Shown piece after piece: positions 18,813-28,763 of a DNA stretch of 64,000 nucleotides (within the stretch, counting starts at the first letter, position 1; each line of letters starts with the position of its first letter). A program made the translations under genes and the position numbers. This DNA is from an uncultured Methanomethylovorans sp. (GTDB lineage Archaea; Halobacteriota; Methanosarcinia; Methanosarcinales; Methanosarcinaceae), in NCBI RefSeq assembly GCF_963678545.1, contig NZ_OY782870.1, positions 2,108,001 through 2,172,000 on the forward strand. The letters are read 5' to 3'. Below the pieces are notes generated by a model. The model had not been told where the DNA came from. It was given only the letters and a program-made list of their open reading frames with translations, and did not search any database.

Positions 18813-21245
18813 TTATTCAGTGCCGCATAAAGGTATTGTGAATGTAAATCTACTTCCTTTTCCCACTTCGCTTTCCACCCAAATTCGCCCGCCATGTAAC
18901 TCTATGAGTTCTTTGACAAGCGCAAGTCCAAGGCCTGTACCTTCATACCTTCTTGAAACAGAAGCATCCAGCTGTGTGAAGGGTTTGAACAGTTTTTTAA
19001 TATCCTCGGGTGCAATGCCTATGCCTGTGTCAATAATTGAAAATCTGACCATGTCATCCTTAATGCCTGCATGGATACTAACTGATCCACCGTTATGAGT
19101 AAATTTTATAGCATTCCCTAAGAGATTATATAATATCTGTTTGACCTTAGCCCTGTCAGCTAATAGCGTTTGAAGTTGTGAATCCTTGCTGATATTTATG
19201 ACGATTTGTTTATTTGCTGCTATAGGCTGTACCAAAGATACCATCTCTTCAAGTACATAATCTACCTGGATAAATTCAGGAAAAAGTTTCATTTTTCCTG
19301 CTTCCACTTTGGAGATATCCAGGATATCATTTATCAGATTGAGTAAGTGTCTACCGCTATTTGAAACGTTTTGAACATAGCGGAGTTGTTTTGGATTGAG
19401 CTCACCAGAATACCCTTCCACCAAGGCATCGGAAAAACCTATAATAGAATTCAGAGGTGTACGTAGTTCATGGCTCATATTGGCCAGGAATTCGCTTTTA
19501 GTGCGGCTTGCAGTTTCAGCATCCATCCTGGCTTGCAGCATCTTTTCTTCTGCTAGCTTGCGGTCAGTGATATCCCTTACCACGGTCTGGACAATGTCAT
19601 TATAACCTTCAAGGACTGTAGCATTTACTTCCACATCTATAGTTACACCCTTTGCAGTAATGTATTTAGTTTCGCCATGGACAAAGCCATCGTCCCTGAG
19701 CTTTGTCAGCACATCAATACTTTTCTCTCTTTCTACAGGTTCTAGGAAATCAAAAACAGACCTTTTTTTCATTTGTTCCTTGGTATACCCCAGCATTTCA
19801 CACGCCGTAAAATTCATGTCCAGAATTTTTCCATCAAACTTGGTGAGAAATATGGCATCATTCGATTGTTCAAAAAGAGATCTGTATTTCTTCTCATTCT
19901 TAGCAAGGTTCTCTTCTGCATGTTTGCGATCGGTGATGTTTACAGTAGTACCAAAAACTTGTAAGGTGCCATTGTCCAAAACATGTGCTACTCCACTGGA
20001 ATTCAGCCATATCAAATCTCCATTATCTGTTAAAAGCCTGTAGTCAAGATTAATTGTCATACCGGGATTGCTAAAACCCAGCTGAAAAGCCTTAGCAACC
20101 TTTGTTTTATCATCGGTATAGATACGGTCTAAATATTTATGCCAATTATTCCCAATCGACCCATGTGGCACACCAACCATTTTATCCACTGAAGGTGATA
20201 TATATGTATTTACGAAATTTCCCTGCTTGTCAACATCAGTTTTCCATACCATGGTATCTATTGAGTTGAGAACTTTTTCATAATCTTCTCTTATATTCGA
20301 TAGAAGTTGGTCTGCATTTTTTCTTTCAAGTACACTGGTGATTAGTTCACCTATAAGTTTCAACAAGTATATGGTGTTGTCATCCCATTCTCTTTTTTCT
20401 TTTTTGGAGTCAATACTTATGAAACCAGTTAATGTTTCCTTGTATAACAGAGGAATCATGAGTGCGGATAAAATGCCGACTTCTTCAAAGGTATCACGAA
20501 GCTTACGGTCATTATCAGACATTTTTTGCACATCGCTTATGCGAACTATTTGCAAATTTTCAAGTTGCTTTGATACCAACTTGAAGGCAGGTATTCTATC
20601 ATTAATCTTTATATGAGATATTATGCCTTCAGCATGCCATTCATGAGTTTTAATCACAAATTTTCCATCTTCGGCCAGGGCAAATATTCCCACACGTTCA
20701 GCACCAATGAACCTAGCTAGTTTCTCCAGAGCTTTGCATACCTCTTGATCGATGTTTTTAAAACTGGTATTTATAAAACTGCTGGAAATGTTTGAGATCA
20801 GTTTGTCTTTGTTGTCTTTAGTATCAAGTTCTACTTTGTTTTCCTTACGTGCAGTAATGTCCTCAATGATGACATAGCAACCTGTGACTTTTCCTTCATT
20901 GTTCCAGTATGGAATCATCCCAATAAGTAAGAAAAGATCTCTACTCCATTTTGAATTATAAGGTGTTTCGAAGAACAAGGCTTTTTCATTTGTGATCACT
21001 TCCTGGAAAGCCGCTGATATGCCTGCTTTCACTAGAGGAGGGAATGTTAAAACATTAATTTGTTTTATAGCATCCACTGAAGGGGAACCAAGTAGTTCCA
21101 CAAGGGATCTGTTTACTGAAATGATGGTACCATCACTCTGACATGAAATAATTCCAAGAGGCAGGTCATCCAGAATATCCTTGTAATTGTTTTCTCTTTC
21201 TCCTGTTTGATCAACTAAGGAATTTTTGCAACTTTTATTATTCAT
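18813..21245 (-). CDS. PAS-GAF-PAS-PAS sensor histidine kinase, paralog B
   Basis: 810 residues with the same architecture as the neighbour at 15882-18308. It contains PAS ([10 protein letters not shown] end), GAF ([13 protein letters not shown]), two PAS units, His[19 protein letters not shown] box [11 protein letters not shown]1 DTGIGIA and G2 [12 protein letters not shown]. All catalytic boxes are intact. The kinase core is much more similar between the two copies than the first PAS domain, so the copies may sense different ligands while sharing a target. An AT-rich promoter region with TAATA repeats (21283-21302) lies upstream. Confidence 0.92.
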   Translation of the reverse strand: MNNKSCKNSLVDQTGERENNYKDILDDLPLGIISCQSDGTIISVNRSLVELLGSPSVDAIKQINVLTFPPLVKAGISAAFQEVITNEKALFFETPYNSKWSRDLFLLIGMIPYWNNEGKVTGCYVIIEDITARKENKVELDTKDNKDKLISNISSSFINTSFKNIDQEVCKALEKLARFIGAERVGIFALAEDGKFVIKTHEWHAEGIISHIKINDRIPAFKLVSKQLENLQIVRISDVQKMSDNDRKLRDTFEEVGILSALMIPLLYKETLTGFISIDSKKEKREWDDNTIYLLKLIGELITSVLERKNADQLLSNIREDYEKVLNSIDTMVWKTDVDKQGNFVNTYISPSVDKMVGVPHGSIGNNWHKYLDRIYTDDKTKVAKAFQLGFSNPGMTINLDYRLLTDNGDLIWLNSSGVAHVLDNGTLQVFGTTVNITDRKHAEENLAKNEKKYRSLFEQSNDAIFLTKFDGKILDMNFTACEMLGYTKEQMKKRSVFDFLEPVEREKSIDVLTKLRDDGFVHGETKYITAKGVTIDVEVNATVLEGYNDIVQTVVRDITDRKLAEEKMLQARMDAETASRTKSEFLANMSHELRTPLNSIIGFSDALVEGYSGELNPKQLRYVQNVSNSGRHLLNLINDILDISKVEAGKMKLFPEFIQVDYVLEEMVSLVQPIAANKQIVINISKDSQLQTLLADRAKVKQILYNLLGNAIKFTHNGGSVSIHAGIKDDMVRFSIIDTGIGIAPEDIKKLFKPFTQLDASVSRRYEGTGLGLALVKELIELHGGRIWVESEVGKGSRFTFTIPLCGTE

Positions 21246-21445
21246 GATAGTGTTATTAGATTTTTTGAACCATCTTTGTGCATAATATAATATAATATAA
21301 TAGAATTTATTTATATATATTTATCTGTTTTCTTATTTGAGTACATCCTTTAGTGATCTATTACTCTAATCATTGTACTCCAAATCGCTAGATATATATG
21401 CTTTTCAATCAAAACAGAGCTAAGAAATTAACTCAGAGTGATATT
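21246..21445. promoter_or_regulatory. Divergent promoter region, kinase B / mch
   Basis: On the minus side, short tandem AATAT repeats (21283-21302) make an AT-rich promoter candidate for kinase B. On the plus side, GATATATATG at about 21389-21398 looks like the mch TATA box. That is one reason to reject the ATG at 21396-21400 as the mch start. Confidence 0.4.
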
Positions 21446-22408
21446 GTGATCAGTGTCAATGAAAAGGGATTAGATATAATCGATGAAATGCTTGACTGGG
21501 AAGAAGAACTTAATATCCAGTCTTTTGAGCTTGGTAATGGGGCCACTGTAATCGACTGCGGTGTGGAAATGCAAGGTGGTTACGATGCAGGTATGTACCT
21601 CTCCCGTCTTTGTCTTGCTGATCTTGCAGACCTAAGTTACACTAAGTTTGATCTGAATGGGCTTCCAGTGCCTGCTATACAAGTAGCTACGGATCATCCG
21701 GTCATAGCATGCATGGGTTCGCAGTATGCTGGATGGAGAATATCAGTCGGAAAGTACTTTGGTATGGGATCAGGTCCTGCAAGGGCTCTTGGCCTTAAAC
21801 CAAAAGAGCTTTATGAAGAAATAGGCTACAAAGATGATTCTGAATTTGCAGTCTTGGTCATGGAATCTTCTGCTCTTCCTACTGAAGAGGTAGTGGAATA
21901 CATAGCGAAACATTGCAAGGTTGATGCTCAGAATGTATATATTGCCGTTGCACCTACTTCTTCAATTGCAGGCAGTGTACAGATCTCTGCAAGAATCGTG
22001 GAAACTGGTATTCATAAATTGGAATCCATCGGATTCGATATCAACACCATTAAAAGTGGTTTCGGAGTAGCTCCCATTGCACCTATAGTAGGCGATGATA
22101 CAAAATGTATGGGCTCGACAAATGATTGTATTATTTACTGCGGTGAAACTTATTATACTGTAGAATATGGAGATGCTGAGAAGCTGGCTGAGTTCGTCAA
22201 GAAGGCGCCTTCCACAACATCAAGAGACTTCGGTAAACCCTTCTATAGCACATTCAAAGAAGCAGGTTTTGACTTTTTCAAGGTTGATGCAGGTATGTTT
22301 GCTCCTGCAAAAATCACAATAAATGACAAAAAGACCAAGAAATCATTTACAAGTGGTCGTATAAATCCAGGTATTCTGCTTGATTCCTTTGGAATTAAGG
22401 AAGTCTGA
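21446..22408 (+). CDS. mch: Methenyl-tetrahydromethanopterin cyclohydrolase
   Basis: About 320 residues from the GTG at 21446. The frame opens further upstream (ATG at 21398), but that ATG overlaps a TATA-like box, and family members start at the equivalent of MISVNE. GAGTGAT (21436-21442) is a near-consensus ribosome site just before the GTG. Typical Mch blocks are present: [59 protein letters not shown] and [11 protein letters not shown]. It interconverts methenyl- and 5-formyl-H4MPT in the C1 pathway, a cytoplasmic methanogenesis enzyme used in the oxidative branch of methylotrophy. Confidence 0.93.
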   Translation: MISVNEKGLDIIDEMLDWEEELNIQSFELGNGATVIDCGVEMQGGYDAGMYLSRLCLADLADLSYTKFDLNGLPVPAIQVATDHPVIACMGSQYAGWRISVGKYFGMGSGPARALGLKPKELYEEIGYKDDSEFAVLVMESSALPTEEVVEYIAKHCKVDAQNVYIAVAPTSSIAGSVQISARIVETGIHKLESIGFDINTIKSGFGVAPIAPIVGDDTKCMGSTNDCIIYCGETYYTVEYGDAEKLAEFVKKAPSTTSRDFGKPFYSTFKEAGFDFFKVDAGMFAPAKITINDKKTKKSFTSGRINPGILLDSFGIKEV

Positions 22409-22462
22409 CCTCTTTAGTTTAAGGTGCAGCCTTGTTTGGTTGCACCTATAATGGAGAAAAAC

Positions 22463-22940
22463 ATGGATCTAATAAGCACATCGAAAGGTATAGGTGGTCA
22501 GCTTGTTGCTTTCAAGGAAGTGGTAAAAGAGTCTAAAAGCATAGTTTTTATGGGTTCAGGCTTTTGCACTCCTTTTGCAGAACTTCTTGCTTATGGGCTG
22601 CGCGAAAGCGATAAAAAATTGATCTTCATATCTAACACTGATTCAGAGAGTGCAAGATCGATAATTGCTGTGCCACAGGGTTATGCAACTTGGTGAAAGT
22701 GTAGTGCCTGAAGCTGATACTGTTGTCCTTCTTGGGGAACTTGCCATGCCAAAGATCGGCTCCACCCCAAATGAAGTAAAGGCTTTTCTGAACAATTTAC
22801 CTTCAAGCTCACAAAAAAAACTTGTAATAGCTGTATGCTTCCAATCCGTATTTGAAAGGGAAGGGTGGACCAATATTATTGATTTTGATTACATCATCGA
22901 CTCTGACCTTGAAAATCATCTACAGGCATATGATAAGTAA
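22463..22940 (+). pseudogene. DUF2124 family protein, frameshifted
   Basis: The frame starting at ATG 22463 (GGAG six bases upstream) reads MDLISTSKGIGGQ, VFMGSGFCTPFAELLAYG and then VPQG. After that it enters YATW and TGA at 22694-22696. In the next frame MQLGESVVPEADTVVLLGELAMPK continues naturally to TAA at 22940. Removing one T at 22681-22682 joins PQG to MQLGES and gives a protein of about 158 residues, normal for DUF2124, a methanogen family of unknown function. The single-base nature resembles the ade lesion, so sequence error is a real alternative. It follows mch by 54 bases and is probably cotranscribed. Confidence 0.75.
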
Positions 22941-22954
22941 CCTTCGTGTAACTG

Positions 22955-24001
22955 TCACGTGATCTTTGCATCTACTACAACGTGCCATACACCAGGTGCA
23001 TATTTTTTAATTCGTCGGATTTCTAGTATTTCAGTATTCTTTCCGAGATGTAATGCTGCTTCTTTTATTCTGTTCACTGGCCTCTCAAACAAAATTTTTT
23101 CAGGGGTTGTCTCATGGTAATGTAGTACACCACCTTCGGGTTTCAATGCTCTGATTCCATTTAATAGGTAGTGATGAGTTGTTCCTACGTAACCCATGAT
23201 TACCCTGTCAGCCACCCCTTCCGGTGTAACAACAGCACAGTCTCCAAGTATAGGTTCAACCAGATTATCTACATGGTTTAAAAGGATGTTTTCTTGGAGG
23301 TAACCAAAGGATACAGGGTTTAGTTCGATAGATATGATCTTTTTTGGTGAGGAATGTACTGCCATGGGTACAGAAAAATAGCCAATGCCTGCAAACATAT
23401 CAACTACAAATTCATTACTTGCAGATATACTCATTAATTTCTTTTCAGCAAGGTTGCCTTTTGAGAACATCACTTTTGTAACATCCAGTTTGAAAATACA
23501 GCCATTTTCCTTGTGTAGGGTTTCAGTACCACTACCTGCTATGATTTCTCTTTCAGGAAGTCTGAAAGCTCCTTTAATGCCTTTGTCACGAACTACACAG
23601 GTACATCTTGGATACATTTGCAGCAGTTTTTGACCGATAAGGGTAACTAGATCATTGAGTTCTTCAGGTATTGTTATTACAATAACTGTTCCTATTACTT
23701 GCCAACTTGAAGGTATTTTTGCAAGTTCTTGTATAGGTATTTCATCTGATAGTAATTCCTTTAGAGATCTATGGGACTCATAGAATTCCGGATTATCGTC
23801 TTTAAGGCATATATATTCTGAAATTGCTTTTGTTACAGGCACAAGCAGATGTTCTGTTCCATTTTTTATGACCTTCTTGATCTTTCTGTTCATATCAAGA
23901 GTTTTACTTTCTAGCAGCTTGGTCCGTATAAATTCTGCCTCTTCAATAGGTACGCAAACAGTGAGATTTTGTTGAATTTGCATATCATTAACCATTATCA
24001 T
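22955..24001 (-). CDS. taw2: tRNA wyosine-derivative synthesis protein Taw2 (aminocarboxypropyl transferase)
   Basis: 348 residues. The C-terminal Rossmann domain has FVVDMFAGIGYFSVPMAV (SAM site), then SIELNPVSFGYLQENILLN and DRVIMGYVGTTHHYL. The end, KKYAPGVWHVVVDAK, is characteristic of archaeal Taw2/TYW2 rather than of Trm5. The enzyme transfers the aminocarboxypropyl group of SAM to 4-demethylwyosine at position 37 of tRNA-Phe. The N-terminal half is the Trm5/TYW2 accessory region. It is convergent with mch-DUF2124 and divergent from the V4R regulator gene. Confidence 0.85.
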   Translation of the reverse strand: MIMVNDMQIQQNLTVCVPIEEAEFIRTKLLESKTLDMNRKIKKVIKNGTEHLLVPVTKAISEYICLKDDNPEFYESHRSLKELLSDEIPIQELAKIPSSWQVIGTVIVITIPEELNDLVTLIGQKLLQMYPRCTCVVRDKGIKGAFRLPEREIIAGSGTETLHKENGCIFKLDVTKVMFSKGNLAEKKLMSISASNEFVVDMFAGIGYFSVPMAVHSSPKKIISIELNPVSFGYLQENILLNHVDNLVEPILGDCAVVTPEGVADRVIMGYVGTTHHYLLNGIRALKPEGGVLHYHETTPEKILFERPVNRIKEAALHLGKNTEILEIRRIKKYAPGVWHVVVDAKIT

Positions 24002-24018
24002 TTGTATAACTCAAACTT

Positions 24019-24030
24019 GGACAAATGTCC
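24019..24030. promoter_or_regulatory. Inverted repeat in the taw2/regulator intergenic region
   Basis: GGACA (24019-24023) and TGTCC (24026-24030) form a compact palindrome with a two-base centre. It lies about 28 bases upstream of a TATA-like box (about 24058-24069) of the V4R regulator gene and just outside taw2. Autoregulators of this kind often bind such sites; binding here is inference. Confidence 0.35.
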
Positions 24031-24092
24031 ATATTAGAATCCATTCGACTATTAGCTAACATTTATATAGAGTTATTGTTATCATAAGTAAT

Positions 24093-24839
24093 ATGAGTGA
24101 CTGCGATCGGACTGCTCTTTTTTCTAATGGAAATGGTTTTGTCGCATTGAACAGTCCTGTAAAGATCCAGATATTGGATTTCCTGAAAATTTCCTCACGT
24201 TCCTTTGATGAGATTGTTAAGCATACCGGAAAAGCTAAATCCACAGTTTCAGTACATCTTAACGATCTGCGGTCATCTGGTCTTGTGGAAGAAGAGTATG
24301 ACCCGGATGATAAACGTCGCAAGACCTACCATCTCAAATGTGAACACATGGCTCATTCTCAAACTCCTATTCTTAAGCACTATAGAAATGTCTTGGAAAC
24401 GCTAGCCTCCCCGCGGCTAGAAAAGCATGGTTGTTTTAAATGCTTTTTCCGTGCTATACAGTTTGGATTTGATGCTCATGGAATCAATAGCGATCCAATT
24501 ATGAGAAAAGTGGGCAGAGATATTGGGATAAGCATTTCTTCGACTTTTGCTTCAAAAGATATTGAGTTTCTGATACAAGAATTGGCAGAATTCTGGAAAA
24601 GATATCAGATGGGCACTATGTACGTGGAAAGCCGTGAACCTTTGGTAATAGCGGTAGAGAACTCCTTTGATTACAGGCTGATATCCACCATAGGGAAAAA
24701 CCTATGCTCTTTTACAGAGGGTATTATTGAAGGAACAATGGTACACTCTCTTAATATTACTTGCTGTGTGCAGGAAGTAGAATGTTGTGGTAATGGAAAG
24801 GAAAGATGTCTTTTCATTGTTCATTTCCTCAATAAATAA
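24093..24839 (+). CDS. ArsR-type HTH regulator with C-terminal V4R domain (MsvR-like)
   Basis: 248 residues. Residues 15-90 form a winged helix (FDEIVKHTGKAKSTVSVHLNDLRSSGLVEEE). The C-terminal part is a V4R (4-vinyl reductase) domain ending in a Cys cluster, ITCCVQEVECCGNGKERC. This is the layout of the methanogen redox regulator MsvR, in which V4R cysteines control DNA binding. Two more cysteines occur in CFKCFF mid-protein. Whether it regulates itself or taw2 is unknown, but a palindrome lies in its promoter region. Confidence 0.8.
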   Translation: MSDCDRTALFSNGNGFVALNSPVKIQILDFLKISSRSFDEIVKHTGKAKSTVSVHLNDLRSSGLVEEEYDPDDKRRKTYHLKCEHMAHSQTPILKHYRNVLETLASPRLEKHGCFKCFFRAIQFGFDAHGINSDPIMRKVGRDIGISISSTFASKDIEFLIQELAEFWKRYQMGTMYVESREPLVIAVENSFDYRLISTIGKNLCSFTEGIIEGTMVHSLNITCCVQEVECCGNGKERCLFIVHFLNK

Positions 24840-24856
24840 ATAAATAAATAATTTTG

Positions 24857-25549
24857 TCACTCGGAAGAACCTATTATCACTCCAAGTTCTGAAGGTATAA
24901 ACCTTCCAATAGCTGCGACTATACCGGGTCCATCCGTGGTTTCCCTGCAAACGATTGCATGTTCCATAATTCCAAGCCTTTCAATGCCGTATATGTCTCT
25001 GGCATGCCCGGTCTTTTTTACTGCAGCTTTAAGTTCAGATCTGGTAATAGCATTTGCCGTCACTCGATCGTACCCTGCTTTTTTCCATTGCCACCAGGCG
25101 TCTGCTTGATATTTACTGAACTTACCTCTTATTTGAGGTTTTATGCCTATAATCTCTACTTCTACGGGTAGATACTTTATCATGCCGAAACGTAATGATA
25201 TTTGCTTTGCACTTCCTGTACCGAGGTTTTTCATATTTTCAGGAGAAATAATTACTTTTGTGCCAATATCCACAATGATTTTATCTTCTTCAATAGACTC
25301 AATAAATCCTTTATATATTGTCCCTTCAGATGGACTCAACATAGGAGTACCATATTGTCTTACGAGAAGATTACTGGCAAATTCCTCGTCCTCTCCTTCA
25401 ATCTCGGCAATAGCCCATCCATCACAAGAAACAGCAACTGCAGCCTTTGCAGTTAGTTCTTTCAGTTCATTCGCAATAGTGGCAGAAACAGCATCTATAG
25501 TTTTTTTTTCGTTACCATAGATCTTTATGCATAATGTGATCTTATTCAT
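24857..25549 (-). CDS. DUF2110 family protein
   Basis: 230 residues, start MNKITLCIKIYGNEKK. It has an N-terminal alpha/beta segment, a central S1/OB-like strand pattern (IYKGFIESIEEDKIIVDIG) and a Trp/Lys-rich YQADAWWQWKKAGYDR segment that may contact nucleic acid. It ends at ELGVIIGSSE. It matches the archaeal DUF2110 family, which has no established function. The winged-helix gene upstream on the same strand ends 14 bases before it, so they likely form an operon. Confidence 0.75.
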   Translation of the reverse strand: MNKITLCIKIYGNEKKTIDAVSATIANELKELTAKAAVAVSCDGWAIAEIEGEDEEFASNLLVRQYGTPMLSPSEGTIYKGFIESIEEDKIIVDIGTKVIISPENMKNLGTGSAKQISLRFGMIKYLPVEVEIIGIKPQIRGKFSKYQADAWWQWKKAGYDRVTANAITRSELKAAVKKTGHARDIYGIERLGIMEHAIVCRETTDGPGIVAAIGRFIPSELGVIIGSSE

Positions 25550-25562
25550 ATCTTATGATCTC

Positions 25563-26150
25563 TTACTGGTTTATAAGTGACTCAAGAAGATCTTTTGTAT
25601 CACTGAAATACTCCAGTGTAGCATTGTCGATAGCATGATATTCTTGTATGATGTTCTCGATTTTCTTGAGGTCCCTCTTAAAAGGTCCTAGTCTCATTAT
25701 AACAGTTTCCCTATCAGCTCCACTGCTGATGAGTTCATTATAAATGGAAACAATAGTATCATTCAGTCTTTTTGTCTTCTCATATATGTCATGCTCTTGA
25801 TCGGAGATGACTTCTTTAATGTTGGAAGACAAATCTGCATTGCCTTCGTCTTCGGCCTGCCCCATTCCTTCCGGCAATTCTCCTTCCAGTGCAATGATCA
25901 GATTTTTGAGGGCTTCCACTACTTTAAAACCTGAGTCTGTAAGCTCCACATATTTGACCCGCCCTTCCATTGTGAATTTTACCAAGCCGTGTTCTTCCAT
26001 TTTCGAGAGAATCTTCGTCGTGTGCGCAAAAGTCGAGTTGATCTCTTTAGTAATCACAGAAGCATACGTTTTCTGGAAGGACCAGATGGCAAGGAGTGCC
26101 AATGTAGGTTTTTCCTGCAGGAAGAGTTGTTCAGCATATTCTTTAGCCAT
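25563..26150 (-). CDS. Winged-helix transcriptional regulator
   Basis: 195 residues. Residues 15-80 have a MarR-like winged helix (TYASVITKEINSTFAHTTKILSKMEEHGLVKF, then the wing EGRVKYVELTDSG). The C-terminal half is an acidic, heptad-like helical region suited to dimerisation. The target is unknown; the DUF2110 gene is directly downstream and may be cotranscribed. Confidence 0.72.
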   Translation of the reverse strand: MAKEYAEQLFLQEKPTLALLAIWSFQKTYASVITKEINSTFAHTTKILSKMEEHGLVKFTMEGRVKYVELTDSGFKVVEALKNLIIALEGELPEGMGQAEDEGNADLSSNIKEVISDQEHDIYEKTKRLNDTIVSIYNELISSGADRETVIMRLGPFKRDLKKIENIIQEYHAIDNATLEYFSDTKDLLESLINQ

Positions 26151-26266
26151 AATTTCTCTCTCTTTTTTATTAGGTCCCGAGAATTAGAAGAGAATAATCT
26201 AGTAAATTCTATCTATTTTATTGTATATTACTATATGTAATCATAGATATGTGAACATATTTATAT

Positions 26267-27430
26267 TTATCGAAATCTTCTCAGAGTGTCTAATATTCCC
26301 TCAAGTCCTGCATTAGTTTTAAAAGATGTTCCGCTGAAATGTGTTCGTGAAGCTTCAAATCCACTTGTTACTAATTCCTTAAGCAGTTCTTCCATGGGTA
26401 TGGCAGATATTCCCAGTTTTTTTGACAGAAGGTGTTGGTCGTAAAAAGTAGGTACATCTAGTTCATTTTTACACAGCTCGACCAGCTTCACTGAATGTTC
26501 CTTTTTTCCAAATTCTTTTTTATTTAGCTGCACTAATATGGAATCACAAAAGTCTTTGTCATGAAGAGGGCCAAGCCACAGAGGACCAGCGATACTGGCT
26601 TTATTTCCGCATATTTCGCATTTCTCGGGTATGCTTACTGCCAATCCATAGTGAACAGACCTACCTGAACATTTCGTACAATGTGCTATGAATCCCATAT
26701 TTTTTAAGCATTTATCGGTGCTTTTGGCACTTTTTTTTACTTTAAGGTATGCCCTTACATAATGTCTGGTAGCATGGCAAAATAAAGGATCCATAGCCTT
26801 ATCATGTCTTGCAAGGTCTCGTGCTATTCTACCAAGTAAAATACGTACTCCCATTTCACTGTGATACTCAACGTTCAAAGGCACCGCATCATATTTCCGA
26901 ATGCCGGAATTCAAATGTGCTCCGCACAAAGGTGCAGTATCCGTAGCTGTAACTGCAAGCATATTTATAACTGAATTGCATGCAGCATCGAGATAAGTAG
27001 TTGGTGATCCAAAGGGGTCTATATCTACTATATTATAACGTTCTTTATGCAATAGCACATTAGCATTACCTAGGCATATCCTTATTTTCTCGGTGAGTTG
27101 ATTAAGTTCTGCATTTTTCTTAATAAGATCATATGCCTCTTCGCTCCAGTCATTAAGGGTAACATTAATTCCTACCTCTTTTGCGATCCTAAGTCCACGA
27201 ATGCCGGAAGCTGAAAGTGCATCCACATAGGTAACATCCGACAAAGACAGCTGTTTGCGAGATGCTATAAGCTCAGAATACGCAGCGATCGCTGCCACTG
27301 ATATATCACGATTCAATTCCATTTGCGGATTGTAAAAAACACTTGCAGAAGAAATGGAAAGCGGTTGGTCCTCCGGGACCACGGGGACCAATGCCTGGGT
27401 ACAACCTTCTAAAATAATCCTGGTGTTCAT
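26267..27430 (-). CDS. trm1: tRNA (guanine26-N2)-dimethyltransferase
   Basis: 387 residues from ATG 27430; a TTG three codons earlier is also possible. The SAM domain shows DALSASGIRGLRIAKE, VTLNDWSEEAYDLIKKN and the catalytic-site segment YNIVDIDPFGSPTTYLDAA. The C-terminal half has a four-Cys zinc site (CTKC ... CEIC). The enzyme methylates G26 of many tRNAs to N2,N2-dimethylguanosine. The lipoprotein gene upstream on the same strand ends only about 24 bases before it. Confidence 0.92.
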   Translation of the reverse strand: MNTRIILEGCTQALVPVVPEDQPLSISSASVFYNPQMELNRDISVAAIAAYSELIASRKQLSLSDVTYVDALSASGIRGLRIAKEVGINVTLNDWSEEAYDLIKKNAELNQLTEKIRICLGNANVLLHKERYNIVDIDPFGSPTTYLDAACNSVINMLAVTATDTAPLCGAHLNSGIRKYDAVPLNVEYHSEMGVRILLGRIARDLARHDKAMDPLFCHATRHYVRAYLKVKKSAKSTDKCLKNMGFIAHCTKCSGRSVHYGLAVSIPEKCEICGNKASIAGPLWLGPLHDKDFCDSILVQLNKKEFGKKEHSVKLVELCKNELDVPTFYDQHLLSKKLGISAIPMEELLKELVTSGFEASRTHFSGTSFKTNAGLEGILDTLRRFR

Positions 27431-27453
27431 TGGTCCCAATCGACTGACTGTTA

Positions 27454-27996
27454 TTATTTAACTATGATGGTTCCGCTCATCCTAGGGTAACCTGTAATAC
27501 TATAATTAAATGTCCCAGTTTCATTGAAGGTATAGCCAAAAGATTCTCTATATCCAAGACTCTTAGTTTCCCATAATCCATCCTCGCTTGTAAGGACAAA
27601 TAATCTTCTAGGATCATTAAAATTAGTCCAGTATACAGTGTCTTTAGGTGCTACCACAAGTGTATTTGGAGATGATAGATATTTTTCCAGGCGTACGGTA
27701 AAAGTACGTGGTGATCCAGTATCTACCACTTTTAGCACATCGGTTGTAGTATCTTCAGTAGACACATTTACAGCAGGCACATTTACAGCAGGCTGCTCTT
27801 CTGCAGTTGTAGTAACGCTTTGTTCACTTTCATTCAAATATGTGGTATTTGTAGTATCAGTAGTGACATTCTCAGTACTAATATTACTAACATTATCTGT
27901 TGCATTAATGCCACTATCTGTTGTTTTGTCATCAGTACAACCAGACAACATGACAGAAGACAGCATCAGTAATAATATCAAAGTTTTTACTTTCAT
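27454..27996 (-). CDS. Lipoprotein with a cupredoxin-like domain
   Basis: 180 residues from the ATG at 27996, which follows AGGTGAT at four bases; the upstream GTG at 28005 overlaps that site and is rejected. The N-terminus is a lipoprotein signal (LILLLMLSSVMLSGC), so the protein is anchored on the outside of the cell membrane. A long Thr/Asn/Val-rich linker follows. The last 90 residues look like a cupredoxin beta-sandwich (VVAPKDTVYWTNFND, GTFNYSITGYPRMSGTIIV), but I see no Cys/His copper ligands, so it may not bind copper. Confidence 0.8.
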   Translation of the reverse strand: MKVKTLILLLMLSSVMLSGCTDDKTTDSGINATDNVSNISTENVTTDTTNTTYLNESEQSVTTTAEEQPAVNVPAVNVSTEDTTTDVLKVVDTGSPRTFTVRLEKYLSSPNTLVVAPKDTVYWTNFNDPRRLFVLTSEDGLWETKSLGYRESFGYTFNETGTFNYSITGYPRMSGTIIVK

Positions 27997-28046
27997 CCCT
28001 ATCACCTGTTTATATATTAATACTCTCTACCTAATAAAGTTTCACT

Positions 28047-28700
28047 TCAAAACTTCAGAAGTTCAACTTCTATTTTATGCTCTATACCACCATTGTTTAT
28101 CTTTATAAGAGCAGCGTATCCTAAAGCTGCCATGCCTGGGTTAACAACTACTGTTCCCTTTGTTCTTACAACTCCTCGAGCTTCGTGTATGTGTCCGCAT
28201 ACAATAAGTTCAGCTTTTCCTATGAAAGCTGAGATGGATGTACACCCCACATGTCCGGCTGGCACTTCATCCAGATAACCATATGGAGGAGCATGAGTGA
28301 GCAATACTATCTTCCTATTATTGCTTTCCGAAACCTTCAATGTTTCCTCTAGTCCCAATCCAATGTCGCATTCTTGCATCTCAAAAGGTGTGCAGAAAGG
28401 AGTTGGATTGGATCCTCCATAACCAATGAATAAGGTATCATCGATTGTATAGGATTTTTGGTGGAGGTTTACAGCTTTTGAATTATCAAGCACTTTAAGT
28501 ATAGATGGTTGATCACAATTTCCAGGTACTGCCAAAATAGGTGCATCAAAAAGTTCGAAAAGCTCCAATGCTTTTTCATCTGGGCCGAAGTTTGTGATGT
28601 CTCCTGCCACAAGAACCAAGTCTATTTCCCCAGCCTTTTTTAGAAGACCACCGATCTTCGAATAATTCCCATGAGGGTCAGCAATTGCAAATATTCTCAC
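28047..28700 (-). CDS. Calcineurin-like metallophosphoesterase
   Basis: 217 residues from a GTG with AGGTG eight bases upstream. All metal-site motifs are visible: IADPHGN (D-x-H), VAGDITNFG (GD), VPGNCDQ (GN), LTHAPPYG and CGHIHEARG. The compact single-domain form resembles archaeal phosphodiesterases of the YfcE/MJ0936 group. The substrate is unknown. Confidence 0.85.
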   Translation of the reverse strand: MRIFAIADPHGNYSKIGGLLKKAGEIDLVLVAGDITNFGPDEKALELFELFDAPILAVPGNCDQPSILKVLDNSKAVNLHQKSYTIDDTLFIGYGGSNPTPFCTPFEMQECDIGLGLEETLKVSESNNRKIVLLTHAPPYGYLDEVPAGHVGCTSISAFIGKAELIVCGHIHEARGVVRTKGTVVVNPGMAALGYAALIKINNGGIEHKIEVELLKF

Positions 28701-28763
28701 TTAAGATGCACCTCAGCATTAATATCTACTTATGGCTTTTTCAATCATTTCTATATCCATCTC

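Noticed and set aside
21283..21302. Tandem AATAT repeats as a CRISPR-like or functional repeat
   Set aside because: Simple low-complexity promoter DNA without spacers; no CRISPR array is seen anywhere in the window.
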